64,000 nucleotides of DNA from Variovorax boronicumulans (lineage in GTDB: Bacteria; Pseudomonadota; Gammaproteobacteria; Burkholderiales; Burkholderiaceae_C), in NCBI RefSeq assembly GCF_019352895.1, contig NZ_JAAAFX010000004.1:186001-250000 (forward strand). Direction: 5' to 3'. The notes below the pieces were generated by a model. It ran no database searches, was not told where the DNA came from, and was given only the letters and a program-made list of their open reading frames with translations. Of this stretch, positions 1 through 7,724 are shown in pieces. Numbering within the stretch: the stretch's first letter is position 1; every line of letters starts with the position of its first letter. Position numbers and translations under genes: made by a program.

Positions 1-257
1 AGGCCCTCGAGCACCGGCTCGGCGAAGAACCATTGCGCGAACACGCCCCAGCCCCAGCGCGGGTTGGTCAGGGTCGAATACAGCACCACCGCGATGACCG
101 CCGCCGCGAACACCGTGCCCACGGTGCGCGCCGGGTAGCGGGCCGGCACGATGCGGAAGTGCGAGTAGTCGCCTTTTTCCGGCGCGGCGGGTGCGGCACG
201 CGGCGCTGGCGGCACGCGCGCCGGTGCGGCCTCGCCGTCGAGGACGGTGGTGTTCAT
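1..257 (-). CDS. Amino-acid ABC transporter permease, 5' part only
   Basis: This is the N-terminal end of a gene that runs off the left edge; about 85 codons are visible. The translation has a Pro/Ala-rich cytoplasmic head, then a hydrophobic segment (about residues 45-62, VGTVFAAAVIAVVLY) and an aromatic stretch with NPRWGWG and WFFAEPVLEGL. That pattern is typical of the start of polar amino-acid (His/Glu/Gln/cystine) ABC permeases of the inner membrane. Its ATG overlaps the TGA of the upstream acetyltransferase by 4 bp (ATGA), so the two are probably translationally coupled. With the two flavin monooxygenases upstream it would belong to a sulfur-compound uptake and breakdown operon. Substrate is inferred from context only. 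Confidence 0.7.
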   Translation of the reverse strand, partial: MNTTVLDGEAAPARVPPAPRAAPAAPEKGDYSHFRIVPARYPARTVGTVFAAAVIAVVLYSTLTNPRWGWGVFAQWFFAEPVLEG

Positions 258-790
258 CGCTGCACCGCCTCGGCCTGCTGCGGCGCGATCCGGGCCGACG
301 GGCGCGCCACCTGCAGCTGTTTCTCGAAGGGCAGCTTGCGCGGCGTTTCCGGGTCCTCGGGCGGATCGAACAGCGCGGTGTAGCCGTGGCCCAGGTACAG
401 GCCCACGGCCTCCGGCTGTCGAAAGCCGGTGGTCAGGTAGATGCGCTCATAACCCTGGCGCCGCACCTGCGCCTCCAGTTCGAGCAGCACCTTGCTCGCC
501 AGGCCCTGGCGCCGCAGCGCGCTGTGGGTCCACATGCGCTTGAGCTCGGCGGTGCGTTCGTCGTGGCGCATGAACGCGCCGCCGCCCACCGCCACGCCAT
601 CGCGCAGCAGCAGCACGAAGTTGCCATGGGGCGGCGCGAACAGATGCGCCGGGTAGCGCTCCATCTCGCGCGGCTCGCCGGGCTCGCGCAGCACGTCGCC
701 GTAGCGGCTGTCGTACTCGAAGGCCAGCTCGTCGAGCAGCGGCTGTGCGCGCGGATCGAGCGGCGTGGTGTAGACGAAGGCTTCGTGCAT
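254..790 (-). CDS. GNAT-family N-acetyltransferase (SnaA-like by context)
   Basis: A 178-residue GNAT acetyltransferase, cytoplasmic, using acetyl-CoA. The fold core is visible: a beta4/beta5 strand with FVLLLRDGVAVGGGAF, the acetyl-CoA loop region LRRQGLASKVLLELE, and the C-terminal YLTTGFRQPEAVGLYLGHGY motif where GNATs close over the cofactor. The ATG is at 790 and its A is shared with the TGA of the upstream monooxygenase; the stop overlaps the next permease start. In Bacillus a GNAT in the same company N-acetylates S-alkyl-cysteines before monooxygenase cleavage, and that role is the natural proposal here. The family call is firm; the substrate is an inference from neighbours. Confidence 0.8.
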   Translation of the reverse strand: MHEAFVYTTPLDPRAQPLLDELAFEYDSRYGDVLREPGEPREMERYPAHLFAPPHGNFVLLLRDGVAVGGGAFMRHDERTAELKRMWTHSALRRQGLASKVLLELEAQVRRQGYERIYLTTGFRQPEAVGLYLGHGYTALFDPPEDPETPRKLPFEKQLQVARPSARIAPQQAEAVQR

Positions 791-2136
791 CAGGCGGCCC
801 TCCGTGCCGGCGCCGTCGGAATCGCGGGGTCCGCGGCCGCATGGCGGCTCGCCTTGCGCGGCAGGCCCAGGTGGTCGCGCAGCGTCTGCCCGGGCAGCGT
901 GCGGCTGTAGCGCCCGCGCGCCTCCAGCACCGGCAGCACGAATTCGATGAAGTCGTCCAGGCCCTGGCCCAGCACCGCAAAACCCAGGATGAAGCCATCG
1001 GCCGCGCCCTCGTCCACCCAGCGGATGATCTCGTCGGCGATGCGTTCGCCGGTGCCCACGAACTGGGTGCGCGGCGTCGCCACTTCGAGTGCCACTTCGC
1101 GCAGCGTCAGGCCCTTGCCCCTGGCGTTGGCCTTGATGCGGTCGGTGGTCGAGCGGAAGCTGTTGCGGCCGAGCTCGCCGAGTTCGGGAAAGGCCTCGTC
1201 GAGCGCGTACTGGCCGAAGTCGTGGTGGTCGAAGAAGCGGCCCAGGTAGGCCAGTGCCTCCTCGATGGTCAGCAGTTCGCGGATCCGCCGGTACTTGGCC
1301 TCGGCCTCTTCCTCGGTGGCCGCGACCACCGGGCCGATGCCGGGGAAGATCTTCACGTCGCCGGCCTGGCGGCCTTGCGCCACCGCGCTGGCCTTGACCT
1401 GGCGCAGGAAGCCGCGCGTCTCGTCGAGCGAGGGCGAATGGGTGAACACCGCGTCGGCGTACTTGCCGGCCAGGCCGATGCCCGCGTCGGAGGAGCCGGC
1501 CTGGAAGATCACCGGCTGGCCCTGCGGCGAGCGCTGGATGTTGAGCGGCCCCGCCACCTCGAAGAAACGCCCCTTGTGGTCGAGCGTGTGCAGCTTGTCG
1601 CGGTCGAAGAACTGGCCGCTCTGGCGATTGCGCACGAAGGCATCGTCGTCCCAGCTGTCCCACAGGCCCTGCGCCACGGCCAGGTATTCGTCGGCGATCT
1701 CGTAGCGCAAGGCATGTTCGGGGTGCGCGCGGCTGTAGTTCTTCGCGCTGCCTTCCAGCGGCGTGGTCACCACGTTCCAGCCCGCGCGGCCGCCGCTGAT
1801 GAGGTCGAGCGAGGCGAACTGACGCGCCACGGTGAACGGGTCGCTGTACGAGCTGGACACCGTGCCGGCCAGGCCGATCTTCGAGGTCGTCACGGCCAGC
1901 GCCGAGAGGATCGAGATTGGCTCGAAGCGGTTGAGGAAGTGCGGGATCGACTTCTCGTTGATGTAGAGCCCGTCGGCCACGAAGGCGAAGGCGATGCCGG
2001 CTGCCTCGGCCTTGCGCGCCGTGCCGATGAAGAAGTCGAGGTTGACGCTGGCGTCGGCCGGCCCGCCCGGATGCTTCCAGGAATTCATGTGGCTGCCCGC
2101 GCCTTGCAGCATGACGCCGAAGGGAATGTTGCTCAT
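790..2136 (-). CDS. NtaA/SnaA/DszA-family FMN-dependent monooxygenase (CmoJ-like)
   Basis: A 448-residue flavin-dependent monooxygenase of the bacterial luciferase superfamily. It shows the NtaA/SnaA/DszA hallmarks: [19 protein letters not shown] near the start, [21 protein letters not shown], an [12 protein letters not shown] motif around residue 130, and [15 protein letters not shown] around residue 230. Such enzymes use reduced FMN from a partner reductase to split C-S or C-N bonds. The start at 2136 has a strong AAAGGA ribosome site. It lies 38 bp after the MsnO8-type monooxygenase and overlaps the acetyltransferase by one base, so all four genes are one operon. The combination points to oxidation of an N-acetylated S-alkyl-cysteine. 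No flavin reductase gene is visible in the window. Confidence 0.85.
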   Translation of the reverse strand: MSNIPFGVMLQGAGSHMNSWKHPGGPADASVNLDFFIGTARKAEAAGIAFAFVADGLYINEKSIPHFLNRFEPISILSALAVTTSKIGLAGTVSSSYSDPFTVARQFASLDLISGGRAGWNVVTTPLEGSAKNYSRAHPEHALRYEIADEYLAVAQGLWDSWDDDAFVRNRQSGQFFDRDKLHTLDHKGRFFEVAGPLNIQRSPQGQPVIFQAGSSDAGIGLAGKYADAVFTHSPSLDETRGFLRQVKASAVAQGRQAGDVKIFPGIGPVVAATEEEAEAKYRRIRELLTIEEALAYLGRFFDHHDFGQYALDEAFPELGELGRNSFRSTTDRIKANARGKGLTLREVALEVATPRTQFVGTGERIADEIIRWVDEGAADGFILGFAVLGQGLDDFIEFVLPVLEARGRYSRTLPGQTLRDHLGLPRKASRHAAADPAIPTAPARRAA

Positions 2137-2174
2137 GGCGAACTTTCCTTTTGTCTCGTGTATGGGGGTACGGC

Positions 2175-3179
2175 TCAGGCCGGCACGCGGTCGCGCGCCG
2201 CGGCCAGCAGTTCGATCGACGCGTGGCGCGCCGCGAAGTCCGCGACCGGGATGTCGATGACGAACTCCTCGATGCCGTGCTGCTCGCTCAACGCATCGAG
2301 CGCATCGCGCACTTCTTCGCCGGTGCCTGCGATGACGTGGGGGCGCCGCTCTTCGGTGCGGTAGTCGGCCACGCCGGCCTGGCGCGCGAACTCGGCGGCG
2401 GCCTCGAGGCTGGGCAGGTTGACCGTCTGGCCGGTGGACAGGTACACGCGGAAGCTGCGCAATGCACCGACCGCTGCCGCGGCCTGCGCGTGCGTCGGCG
2501 CGGCAAAGGCGAAGAGCGCGAGCCACGGGGCGCGGCCGGTCTCGGCGCGGTAGGCCGCGATCGACTGCGCGAGGTTCACCGGGTCGCCGTTGAAGTGCCC
2601 CGCATAGACGAACTGCCAGCCCAGGCGCGCGGCCAGCACCGCGCTGTCGGGGCTGCCGCCCAGCAGCACGCGTTGCGGCGGCTGCGGGGGCTCGGGCCGG
2701 GCGAGCGCGCCGGCCAGCGCGTGGTCGGGCGCGACACCGTCGTACAGGAAGGCATCGAGCTCGGCCAGGCGAAGCGCGAAGTCTTCCTTCTTCCTGAGCG
2801 GATCGTGCAGCCATTGCAGCGCCTTGCTGGTCAGGGGCAGGCCGCCCGGTGCCTTGCCGATGCCCAGGTCCACGCGGCCCGGCGCCAGCGAGGCCAGCAC
2901 GCGGAAGGTCTCGGCCACCTTGAAGGGGCTGTAGTGCTGCAGCATCACGCCGCCGGTGCCGACGCGGATGCGCGAAGTCCTGGCCAGCACATGCGCGGCC
3001 AGCACCTCGGGCGCCGAGCCTGCATAGCTGCTGTTGCCGTGGTGCTCGGCCAGCCAGTAGCGCCGGTAGCCCAGCCGCTCCGCGCTTTGCGCCAGCGCCA
3101 CGGTGTGCTGGAAAGCCTGCGCGGCTTCGGCGCCTTCAGGGATCAGGCTCTTGTCAAGCAGGGACAGCGAATAGGACAC
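2175..3179 (-). CDS. MsnO8-family luciferase-like monooxygenase (CmoO-like)
   Basis: A 334-residue luciferase-like (LLM) oxidoreductase. It opens with [14 protein letters not shown] and continues with [33 protein letters not shown] and LGIGKAPGG, the signature string of the MsnO8 subgroup. The C-terminal third carries [13 protein letters not shown] and EEFVIDIPV, as usual in this family. It is the first gene of the minus-strand operon that continues with the NtaA-type monooxygenase, an acetyltransferase and an amino-acid permease. Two distinct LLM enzymes side by side with these partners is the arrangement of the Bacillus ytm/cmo sulfur-salvage locus. The family call is strong; which enzyme acts first is not decidable from sequence. 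Confidence 0.85.
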   Translation of the reverse strand: MSYSLSLLDKSLIPEGAEAAQAFQHTVALAQSAERLGYRRYWLAEHHGNSSYAGSAPEVLAAHVLARTSRIRVGTGGVMLQHYSPFKVAETFRVLASLAPGRVDLGIGKAPGGLPLTSKALQWLHDPLRKKEDFALRLAELDAFLYDGVAPDHALAGALARPEPPQPPQRVLLGGSPDSAVLAARLGWQFVYAGHFNGDPVNLAQSIAAYRAETGRAPWLALFAFAAPTHAQAAAAVGALRSFRVYLSTGQTVNLPSLEAAAEFARQAGVADYRTEERRPHVIAGTGEEVRDALDALSEQHGIEEFVIDIPVADFAARHASIELLAAARDRVPA

Positions 3180-3197
3180 GGTGTGCGGCGAAAGACG

Positions 3198-3229
3198 CCC
3201 CGGAGAGAATTGCTGCGAATTCTCTGGGG
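3198..3229. promoter_or_regulatory. Palindrome upstream of the monooxygenase operon
   Basis: AGAGAATT at 3204-3211 and AATTCTCT at 3218-3225 form a perfect 8-bp inverted repeat around a 6-nt centre (GCTGCG). It is extended by CCCC at 3198-3201 and GGGG at 3226-3229 with a 2-nt bulge. It sits 25-50 bp upstream of the first operon start (3179), a natural place for a repressor or activator site. There is no T-run, so it is not an obvious terminator. A second perfect palindrome, CTATCGATAG, lies at 3260-3269. Confidence 0.4.
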
Positions 3230-3306
3230 CCTTGCGCGCACCGCTTGCGCTGAATTCCTCTATCGATAGTTGCGGATTGCAGGGTCGAGGCCTGCGGGGG
3301 ACCGGA

Positions 3307-4143
3307 TCAGAAGCGGGCCTTGAGGAAGGCGCTCGGCCCTTGCAGCTTCACGCGCAGCCGCGTGTCGATGGTGTCGTCGCGCTTCAGGTCGATGTCGGTC
3401 ACGCCGTACGACAGCACCAGGCCGACGTTCTTGATCGGGAACCACTCGACGCCCACGGCCGCGTTGTAGATGCTGCCGTGCACCTTGCCGCCGTTCTTCC
3501 AGACGCCCGAGGCATCGGCGAACAGGCGGAAGTCGGGCGTGAGCGCATGCCGCACGCCGACCTCCAGCAGCGGCGCGATCGCGTCCTCGCTCTGGCTGGT
3601 GCTGAAGGCCGCGGTCGTGCCGTTGACCGTGGCATTGGCGCGCGCGTCGAGCCCGACCCGGTAGTACGCGGCACCGGCACCGAGGCCGACCACCGTGTTG
3701 CCCGAACCGATCCACCACTTGTAGGCCAGCTTGGCGAACTCGATCTTGGTGTCGAGCGTGGCATCGGCCGACGCCGCGACCTGGTTTGGCCCCACCGTGA
3801 AGTTGCCGCCGACGCTCTGCGAGTAGCTGCGCGAATAGCGGTAGTAGTCGAAGGACAGGCCCTGGCTGTCGAACAGCAGCAGGTCGGCCGAGATCCGCGG
3901 CATGGTCACGGCATCGCGCTTGACGTCGCCGGAATCGAGCCGGCCGTAGGGCGTGTCGAAGCGCGCGCCAAAAGTCGGCTCGGCATGAAAGGCGCCCACC
4001 GACAGGCTGAAGCGATCGAGTGCGGGCGAGACCTGGGCGGCGGCCGGTGTGGCGGCGAACCAGGCGGTGCCGAGCAACACGGCCAGCGTACAGAGACGAC
4101 CGATGGGCATCGAGGATGGCGGGGACGACAGGGACAGGGGCAT
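3307..4143 (-). CDS. Outer-membrane beta-barrel protein (OmpW/YfaZ-like)
   Basis: A 278-residue secreted protein with a signal peptide (residues about 1-36, LCTLAVLLGTAWFAATPAAAQ). It is followed by alternating polar/hydrophobic strands rich in Tyr, Phe and Gly, and it ends in a C-terminal Phe (LKARF), the usual signal for outer-membrane barrel assembly. Strand-like stretches such as AKLAYKWWIGSGNTVVGLGAGAAYYRVGL and NAAVGVEWFPIKNVGLVLSYGVTDIDL suggest a small eight- to ten-stranded barrel. The ATG at 4143 was kept because the alternative ATG at 4110 has no ribosome site. It stands alone, convergent with nothing and divergent from the PepSY operon. The family name is tentative; transported substrate unknown. 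Confidence 0.6.
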   Translation of the reverse strand: MPLSLSSPPSSMPIGRLCTLAVLLGTAWFAATPAAAQVSPALDRFSLSVGAFHAEPTFGARFDTPYGRLDSGDVKRDAVTMPRISADLLLFDSQGLSFDYYRYSRSYSQSVGGNFTVGPNQVAASADATLDTKIEFAKLAYKWWIGSGNTVVGLGAGAAYYRVGLDARANATVNGTTAAFSTSQSEDAIAPLLEVGVRHALTPDFRLFADASGVWKNGGKVHGSIYNAAVGVEWFPIKNVGLVLSYGVTDIDLKRDDTIDTRLRVKLQGPSAFLKARF

Positions 4144-4474
4144 GACGGCGTGAGCTTTCTCTGGGGGTCGTCAGGGTCTGCGGAATTCGCATCCCTGTGC
4201 ATGGTGGAGGTATTCCCTGGGGAGATGTCGATCCTCGGGCCGCCAGGCTGTCGACCGCATGCGCGCATGCCGATGCGACGTGTAGGACTTTCACGACGAT
4301 GACGCGGGACCCGCGCGCACGCTGCCCCTACGAAGCGCATGCATACCGCGCGCTGTGCGCCGAGGGTCGGGGATAATCACGCCGCTTCCGCAGATCACAG
4401 GTCAGCCACGCTTCCCAAGCCAGCCTGTCGCAGCGACCGCCCGCGCCTGCCGCGCCCGTTCCTGAACAACGACC
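4144..4474. other. 331-bp divergent intergenic region
   Basis: This spacer separates the outer-membrane protein from the DUF3649 operon and must hold both promoters. A GATAAT hexamer at 4372-4377 could serve as a -10 for the rightward operon, but no matching -35 is clear. I looked for a Fur box, expected for PepSY/DUF3649 genes, and saw none that was convincing. There is no likely coding sequence. Confidence 0.4.
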
Positions 4475-4771
4475 ATGACCGCTTCGACCCTGTCCCGCGT
4501 CCACCTCGCCTCGCGCATCGCCGCGGGCATGCTGGGCGGCTACGCCTTCACCTGGGGCTTCATCGCCCTGCTGATCGGCCTGCTGTTCGCCGCGAAGATG
4601 GAATTCCATGACGCCGAAGCGCTGGGCTACATCCTCGGCTTCATCGTCTTCCTGGGGGTGTTCCTCTGGGCCTTCAGCGCGCGCAGCCTGGCCCGCGTGT
4701 GGCTGGTGCTGGCCGGCGGCGGCGCCCTCATGACCGGCGCGGCCTGGCTCGTGCAGCGCGCCCTGCTCTAA
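4475..4771 (+). CDS. DUF3649 small membrane protein
   Basis: A 98-residue inner-membrane protein with three predicted transmembrane segments (about residues 15-40, 48-67 and 73-95). The sequence fits the DUF3649 family, which almost always precedes a PepSY-domain reductase in iron-related loci of beta-proteobacteria. It is 12 bp upstream of the PepSY gene, with the AAGGA ribosome site of the latter in the gap, so the two are one operon. Its biochemical role is unknown; a part in siderophore-iron reduction or uptake is inferred from genomic habit. No TonB receptor gene lies next to it here, which is unusual for the set. Confidence 0.75.
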   Translation: MTASTLSRVHLASRIAAGMLGGYAFTWGFIALLIGLLFAAKMEFHDAEALGYILGFIVFLGVFLWAFSARSLARVWLVLAGGGALMTGAAWLVQRALL

Positions 4772-4783
4772 GGACATCCCACC

Positions 4784-6466
4784 ATGTTCCAGAATTTCCG
4801 CCTCACCATGGCCTGGCTGCACACCTGGTTCGGCCTGGTGCTGGGCTTCGTGCTGATGGTCGTGTTCTTCTTCGGCTCGCTGTCGGTGTTCGACCGCGAG
4901 ATCGACCGCTGGGCGATTCCCGAATCGCGCTTCGCGCCGCAGCCCATGCCCTCCTTCGACAAGGTGCTGCTGCCCGTGTTCCAGGACATGAAGGCCAGCC
5001 CGGAGAGCATCGCGCAGGCGCGCAGCCGCGTGAATGGCCCGATGGCCGAGAGCTTCCCGGTCATCAAGAGCTGGGGCGCCTACACCACCCACCGCGATCC
5101 GGTGCTGGGCCTGTTCTCGAGCTATGAACTGCCCAACGCCAAGGACCCCGAAGACGGCGTCTTCGGCACCCGCACCATCGACCCGCGCAGCGGCAAGTCG
5201 CTGCCCGACGACCATCTCAAGATCGGCAGCCAGTTCTTCTACCCGCTGCACTACAGCCTGCACCTCGAGTGGAAGAACCTGGGCTACTGGATCGTCGGCT
5301 TCGCGGCGCTGATCATGCTGGTGGCACTGGTCAGCGGCGTGGTGATGCACCGCAAGATCTTCCGCGAGCTCTTCACCTTCAGGCCGAAGAAGCACACGCA
5401 GCGCAGCGCGCTCGACCTGCACAACCTCACGGGCGTGGTGGCCCTGCCCTTCCATTTCATCTTCGCCTTCTCGGGCCTGGTGATCTTCGGCGGCATCTAC
5501 TTCCCGGTGACCCACACGCAACTCGAGCCGCTGCACGAGATGCACGAAAAGCACGAGGCGCTCGAGACCGGCCTGCCGCACGATCGCGCGGGCGTGGCCG
5601 GGCCGCTGGCCTCGGTCGATGCGATGGTGGCCGAGGCCCAGCGCCGCTGGGCCGCCAAGGACATGGCGGGCGACGTCGGCTTCCTGAGCGTGCAGCACGT
5701 GGGCGATGCCAACAGCTACGTGAGTGTGTACCGCGCCGGCACCGACCGCATCGCGCTCACCGGCGAGGGCATGCACTTCAAGGCCGCGACCGGCGAGCTG
5801 CTGCGCGAAGACCCGCCGCTCACGCCCGTGGCCAGCATCAACACCTTCCTGACCGGCCTGCACCTGCAGCACTTCCGCCACTGGCTGCTGCGCTGGCTCT
5901 ACGTGCTGGGCGGCCTCGCGGGCTGCGCCTGCATCGCGACCGGCTTCATCTTCTTCGTCGAGAAGCGCAAGCGCCAGCACGCCAAGCAGGGCAAGGGCGG
6001 CGCGCGCTGGGTCGACGGCTTCGCCGTGACCACGGTCACCGGCATGCTGGTCGCCGCGCTCGCCATGCTGATCGGCAACCGCCTGCTGCCCGACGTGATG
6101 CCCGCGGGCTGGCCCGGCAAGGGCGATGCCGAGAAGTACATCTTCTGGGGCGCCTGGGTGCTGGCCGGCCTGCACGGCCTGTGGCGCACCGCGCCCGTGG
6201 CCGAGGCGCGCATGGCGCCGGCCTGGGCCGAGCAATGCGGGGCCATCGCCGCGCTGGCCGTCACGGCCGTGCTGCTGAACTGGGCCACCACCGGCGACCA
6301 CCTGCTGCGCACGCTCGGCGAGCGCTACTGGCCCGTGGCCGGCGTCGACCTGTTCCTGCTGGCCAGCGCCGCCATCGCGATCGCCGTGGCACGCAAGCTC
6401 GGCCGACGCGCCGGCGCGCCGGTGGCCTCGAGCGCCGCGCTGGCGCGGGAGCGCGCCCGTGCCTGA
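4784..6466 (+). CDS. PepSY-associated TM-helix protein (siderophore-iron reductase-like)
   Basis: A 560-residue polytopic inner-membrane protein of the PepSY_TM/PiuB type. The first membrane helix (AWLHTWFGLVLGFVLMVVFFFGSLSVF) carries the family HTWFGL motif. A periplasmic PepSY region follows, then paired helices near residues 165-190 (YWIVGFAALIMLVALVSGVVMH), 215-240, 365-390 and a C-terminal bundle. Conserved His residues in HKIF/HYSLHLEW and LHLQHFRHWLLR are the type expected to bind haem. Such proteins are thought to reduce ferric siderophores using quinol or periplasmic electrons. It lies between DUF3649 and DUF3325, the standard three-gene order, and overlaps DUF3325 by 8 bp. Confidence 0.8.
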   Translation: MFQNFRLTMAWLHTWFGLVLGFVLMVVFFFGSLSVFDREIDRWAIPESRFAPQPMPSFDKVLLPVFQDMKASPESIAQARSRVNGPMAESFPVIKSWGAYTTHRDPVLGLFSSYELPNAKDPEDGVFGTRTIDPRSGKSLPDDHLKIGSQFFYPLHYSLHLEWKNLGYWIVGFAALIMLVALVSGVVMHRKIFRELFTFRPKKHTQRSALDLHNLTGVVALPFHFIFAFSGLVIFGGIYFPVTHTQLEPLHEMHEKHEALETGLPHDRAGVAGPLASVDAMVAEAQRRWAAKDMAGDVGFLSVQHVGDANSYVSVYRAGTDRIALTGEGMHFKAATGELLREDPPLTPVASINTFLTGLHLQHFRHWLLRWLYVLGGLAGCACIATGFIFFVEKRKRQHAKQGKGGARWVDGFAVTTVTGMLVAALAMLIGNRLLPDVMPAGWPGKGDAEKYIFWGAWVLAGLHGLWRTAPVAEARMAPAWAEQCGAIAALAVTAVLLNWATTGDHLLRTLGERYWPVAGVDLFLLASAAIAIAVARKLGRRAGAPVASSAALARERARA

Positions 6467-6776
6467 TGCCGTGCTGCTGTTGCTGGCCCTGGCGGCCAAC
6501 CTCGCGGGCCTGGGCTGGCTGGCCCTGGCGATGGACGTTCACTGGGAACAGGTCTTCGGGCCGCGGCCGGCCTCGCCCGGCGTGGTGAAGCTGCTGCGCG
6601 TGGGGGGCGTGGCGGGCCTGGCCGTGTCGCTGGCGCTGTGCCTGCGCGTCGACCACGCGTCGATGGCCTTCCTGGTCTGGTTCATGACGCTGGCCGGCTC
6701 CGCGCTGGCAATCGCCTTCACGCTGAGCTGGCGGGCGCGGTGGCTGGGGCTGCTGACCGGCCGACGGACTTCCTAG
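6459..6776 (+). CDS. DUF3325 small membrane protein
   Basis: A 105-residue protein with three hydrophobic helices (about residues 3-25, 46-62, 69-95), matching the DUF3325 family that closes DUF3649/PepSY operons. The start is a GTG at 6459 that overlaps the PepSY stop by 8 bp; the nearby ATG at 6466 is in another frame. The W-x-Q-V-F-G-P-R and GGVAGLAVSLALCLRV stretches fit the family. Its function is unknown and probably accessory to iron reduction. Its TAG stop shares the palindrome CTAG with the stop of the facing hydrolase gene. Confidence 0.75.
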   Translation: MPDAVLLLLALAANLAGLGWLALAMDVHWEQVFGPRPASPGVVKLLRVGGVAGLAVSLALCLRVDHASMAFLVWFMTLAGSALAIAFTLSWRARWLGLLTGRRTS

Positions 6777-7720
6777 ATCTGCACCGTGAGGTAAACGCCC
6801 TCGCGCCCCACCACCGGGTCGCGCGTGGGCATGAAGATCGTGCAGTCGTCGCAGGGCGAGCGAATCTCCTGGCCCGCATCCACCGCGATCAGTTCGCCCT
6901 TGGCGAAGGTCTCGAAGCCGATCACCGGCCGCACAAAGGCGAAGCCCGGGGTCTTCACCATGTGCACCGCGAGCAGCCGGAAGCGCCGCGCGGGCGCGCC
7001 GGCCGAAGCTGCGGGCCGCGCATCGATGAGCCCGTGGTGCGCGAGGAAGCGCAGCGTCACGTCCGTCGCGAGATCGGCCGCCGACTGGCTGAAATGCTGG
7101 CCGCACTCCACCACCACGGCGCCGAGGCTGTCACCGGCCGCATCGCCATGGCGCGCATAGGACATCACGCCCGTGCCCGGCGCAGCGCCCGGCGGCATGA
7201 CCAGGTGCACCAGCGGGCTGCCCACTGCCAGCGTCAGCGCGGCATTGCGTTCGAACTCCGGGTAGACCCAGAAGGGCTGCACCGGCGCGCGCGTGGAGTG
7301 GATGTCGAGGATGCTGTCGGCCGCGGCCAGCACCGGGCGCAGTTCGCGCGCGCGGCGCAGCTCGGGGCTCTGCTCGGCACCGTCGAGCATCGCGGGCGAC
7401 CAGATGCGGTTGAGGTTGTGCACCAGCTGGCGGTTCTCGTAGGGCCGCTCGAGGTCGAAGGCCTCGTAGGCCTCCACGTTCGCAAAGCTCACCGTGAGGG
7501 TGCCGACCTGGGGGCGCACGCCGGTGTCGAGCAGATGCGTGGCAGCCACCATGCCGCAGATCTCGTTGCCGTGGGTCAGCGCGTTGACCAGCACATGGGG
7601 GCCGGGCCGACCCGATGCGAAGCGGTGCACATAGTCGATGCCGGTGTTGCCCTGCCGGTAGGCCGACAGGTCGCGCGGCAGCACCTCCAGCGGCGAGCTG
7701 TCGGGAACGAAGGTCGTCAT
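6773..7720 (-). CDS. Succinylglutamate desuccinylase/aspartoacylase-family hydrolase
   Basis: A 315-residue zinc hydrolase of the M14-like AstE/AspA superfamily. The metal motif H-x-x-E is seen as HGNE (His50, Glu53) and the third ligand as DIHST (His141). The substrate-binding NLNRIW (about 102-107) and a late VVVECGQH motif supply the catalytic Glu. Family members cleave N-acyl amino acids to a carboxylate and a free amino acid. The gene follows a Bug-type binding protein by only 4 bp on the same strand, so the pair probably imports and deacylates one compound, under the divergent RpiR regulator. The substrate cannot be read from sequence. Confidence 0.8.
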   Translation of the reverse strand: MTTFVPDSSPLEVLPRDLSAYRQGNTGIDYVHRFASGRPGPHVLVNALTHGNEICGMVAATHLLDTGVRPQVGTLTVSFANVEAYEAFDLERPYENRQLVHNLNRIWSPAMLDGAEQSPELRRARELRPVLAAADSILDIHSTRAPVQPFWVYPEFERNAALTLAVGSPLVHLVMPPGAAPGTGVMSYARHGDAAGDSLGAVVVECGQHFSQSAADLATDVTLRFLAHHGLIDARPAASAGAPARRFRLLAVHMVKTPGFAFVRPVIGFETFAKGELIAVDAGQEIRSPCDDCTIFMPTRDPVVGREGVYLTVQI

Positions 7721-7724
7721 AGCC

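Noticed and set aside
4328..4474. Fur-box search upstream of the DUF3649 operon
   Set aside because: GATAATCAC at 4372-4380 resembles one half of a Fur box, but the other half is missing.
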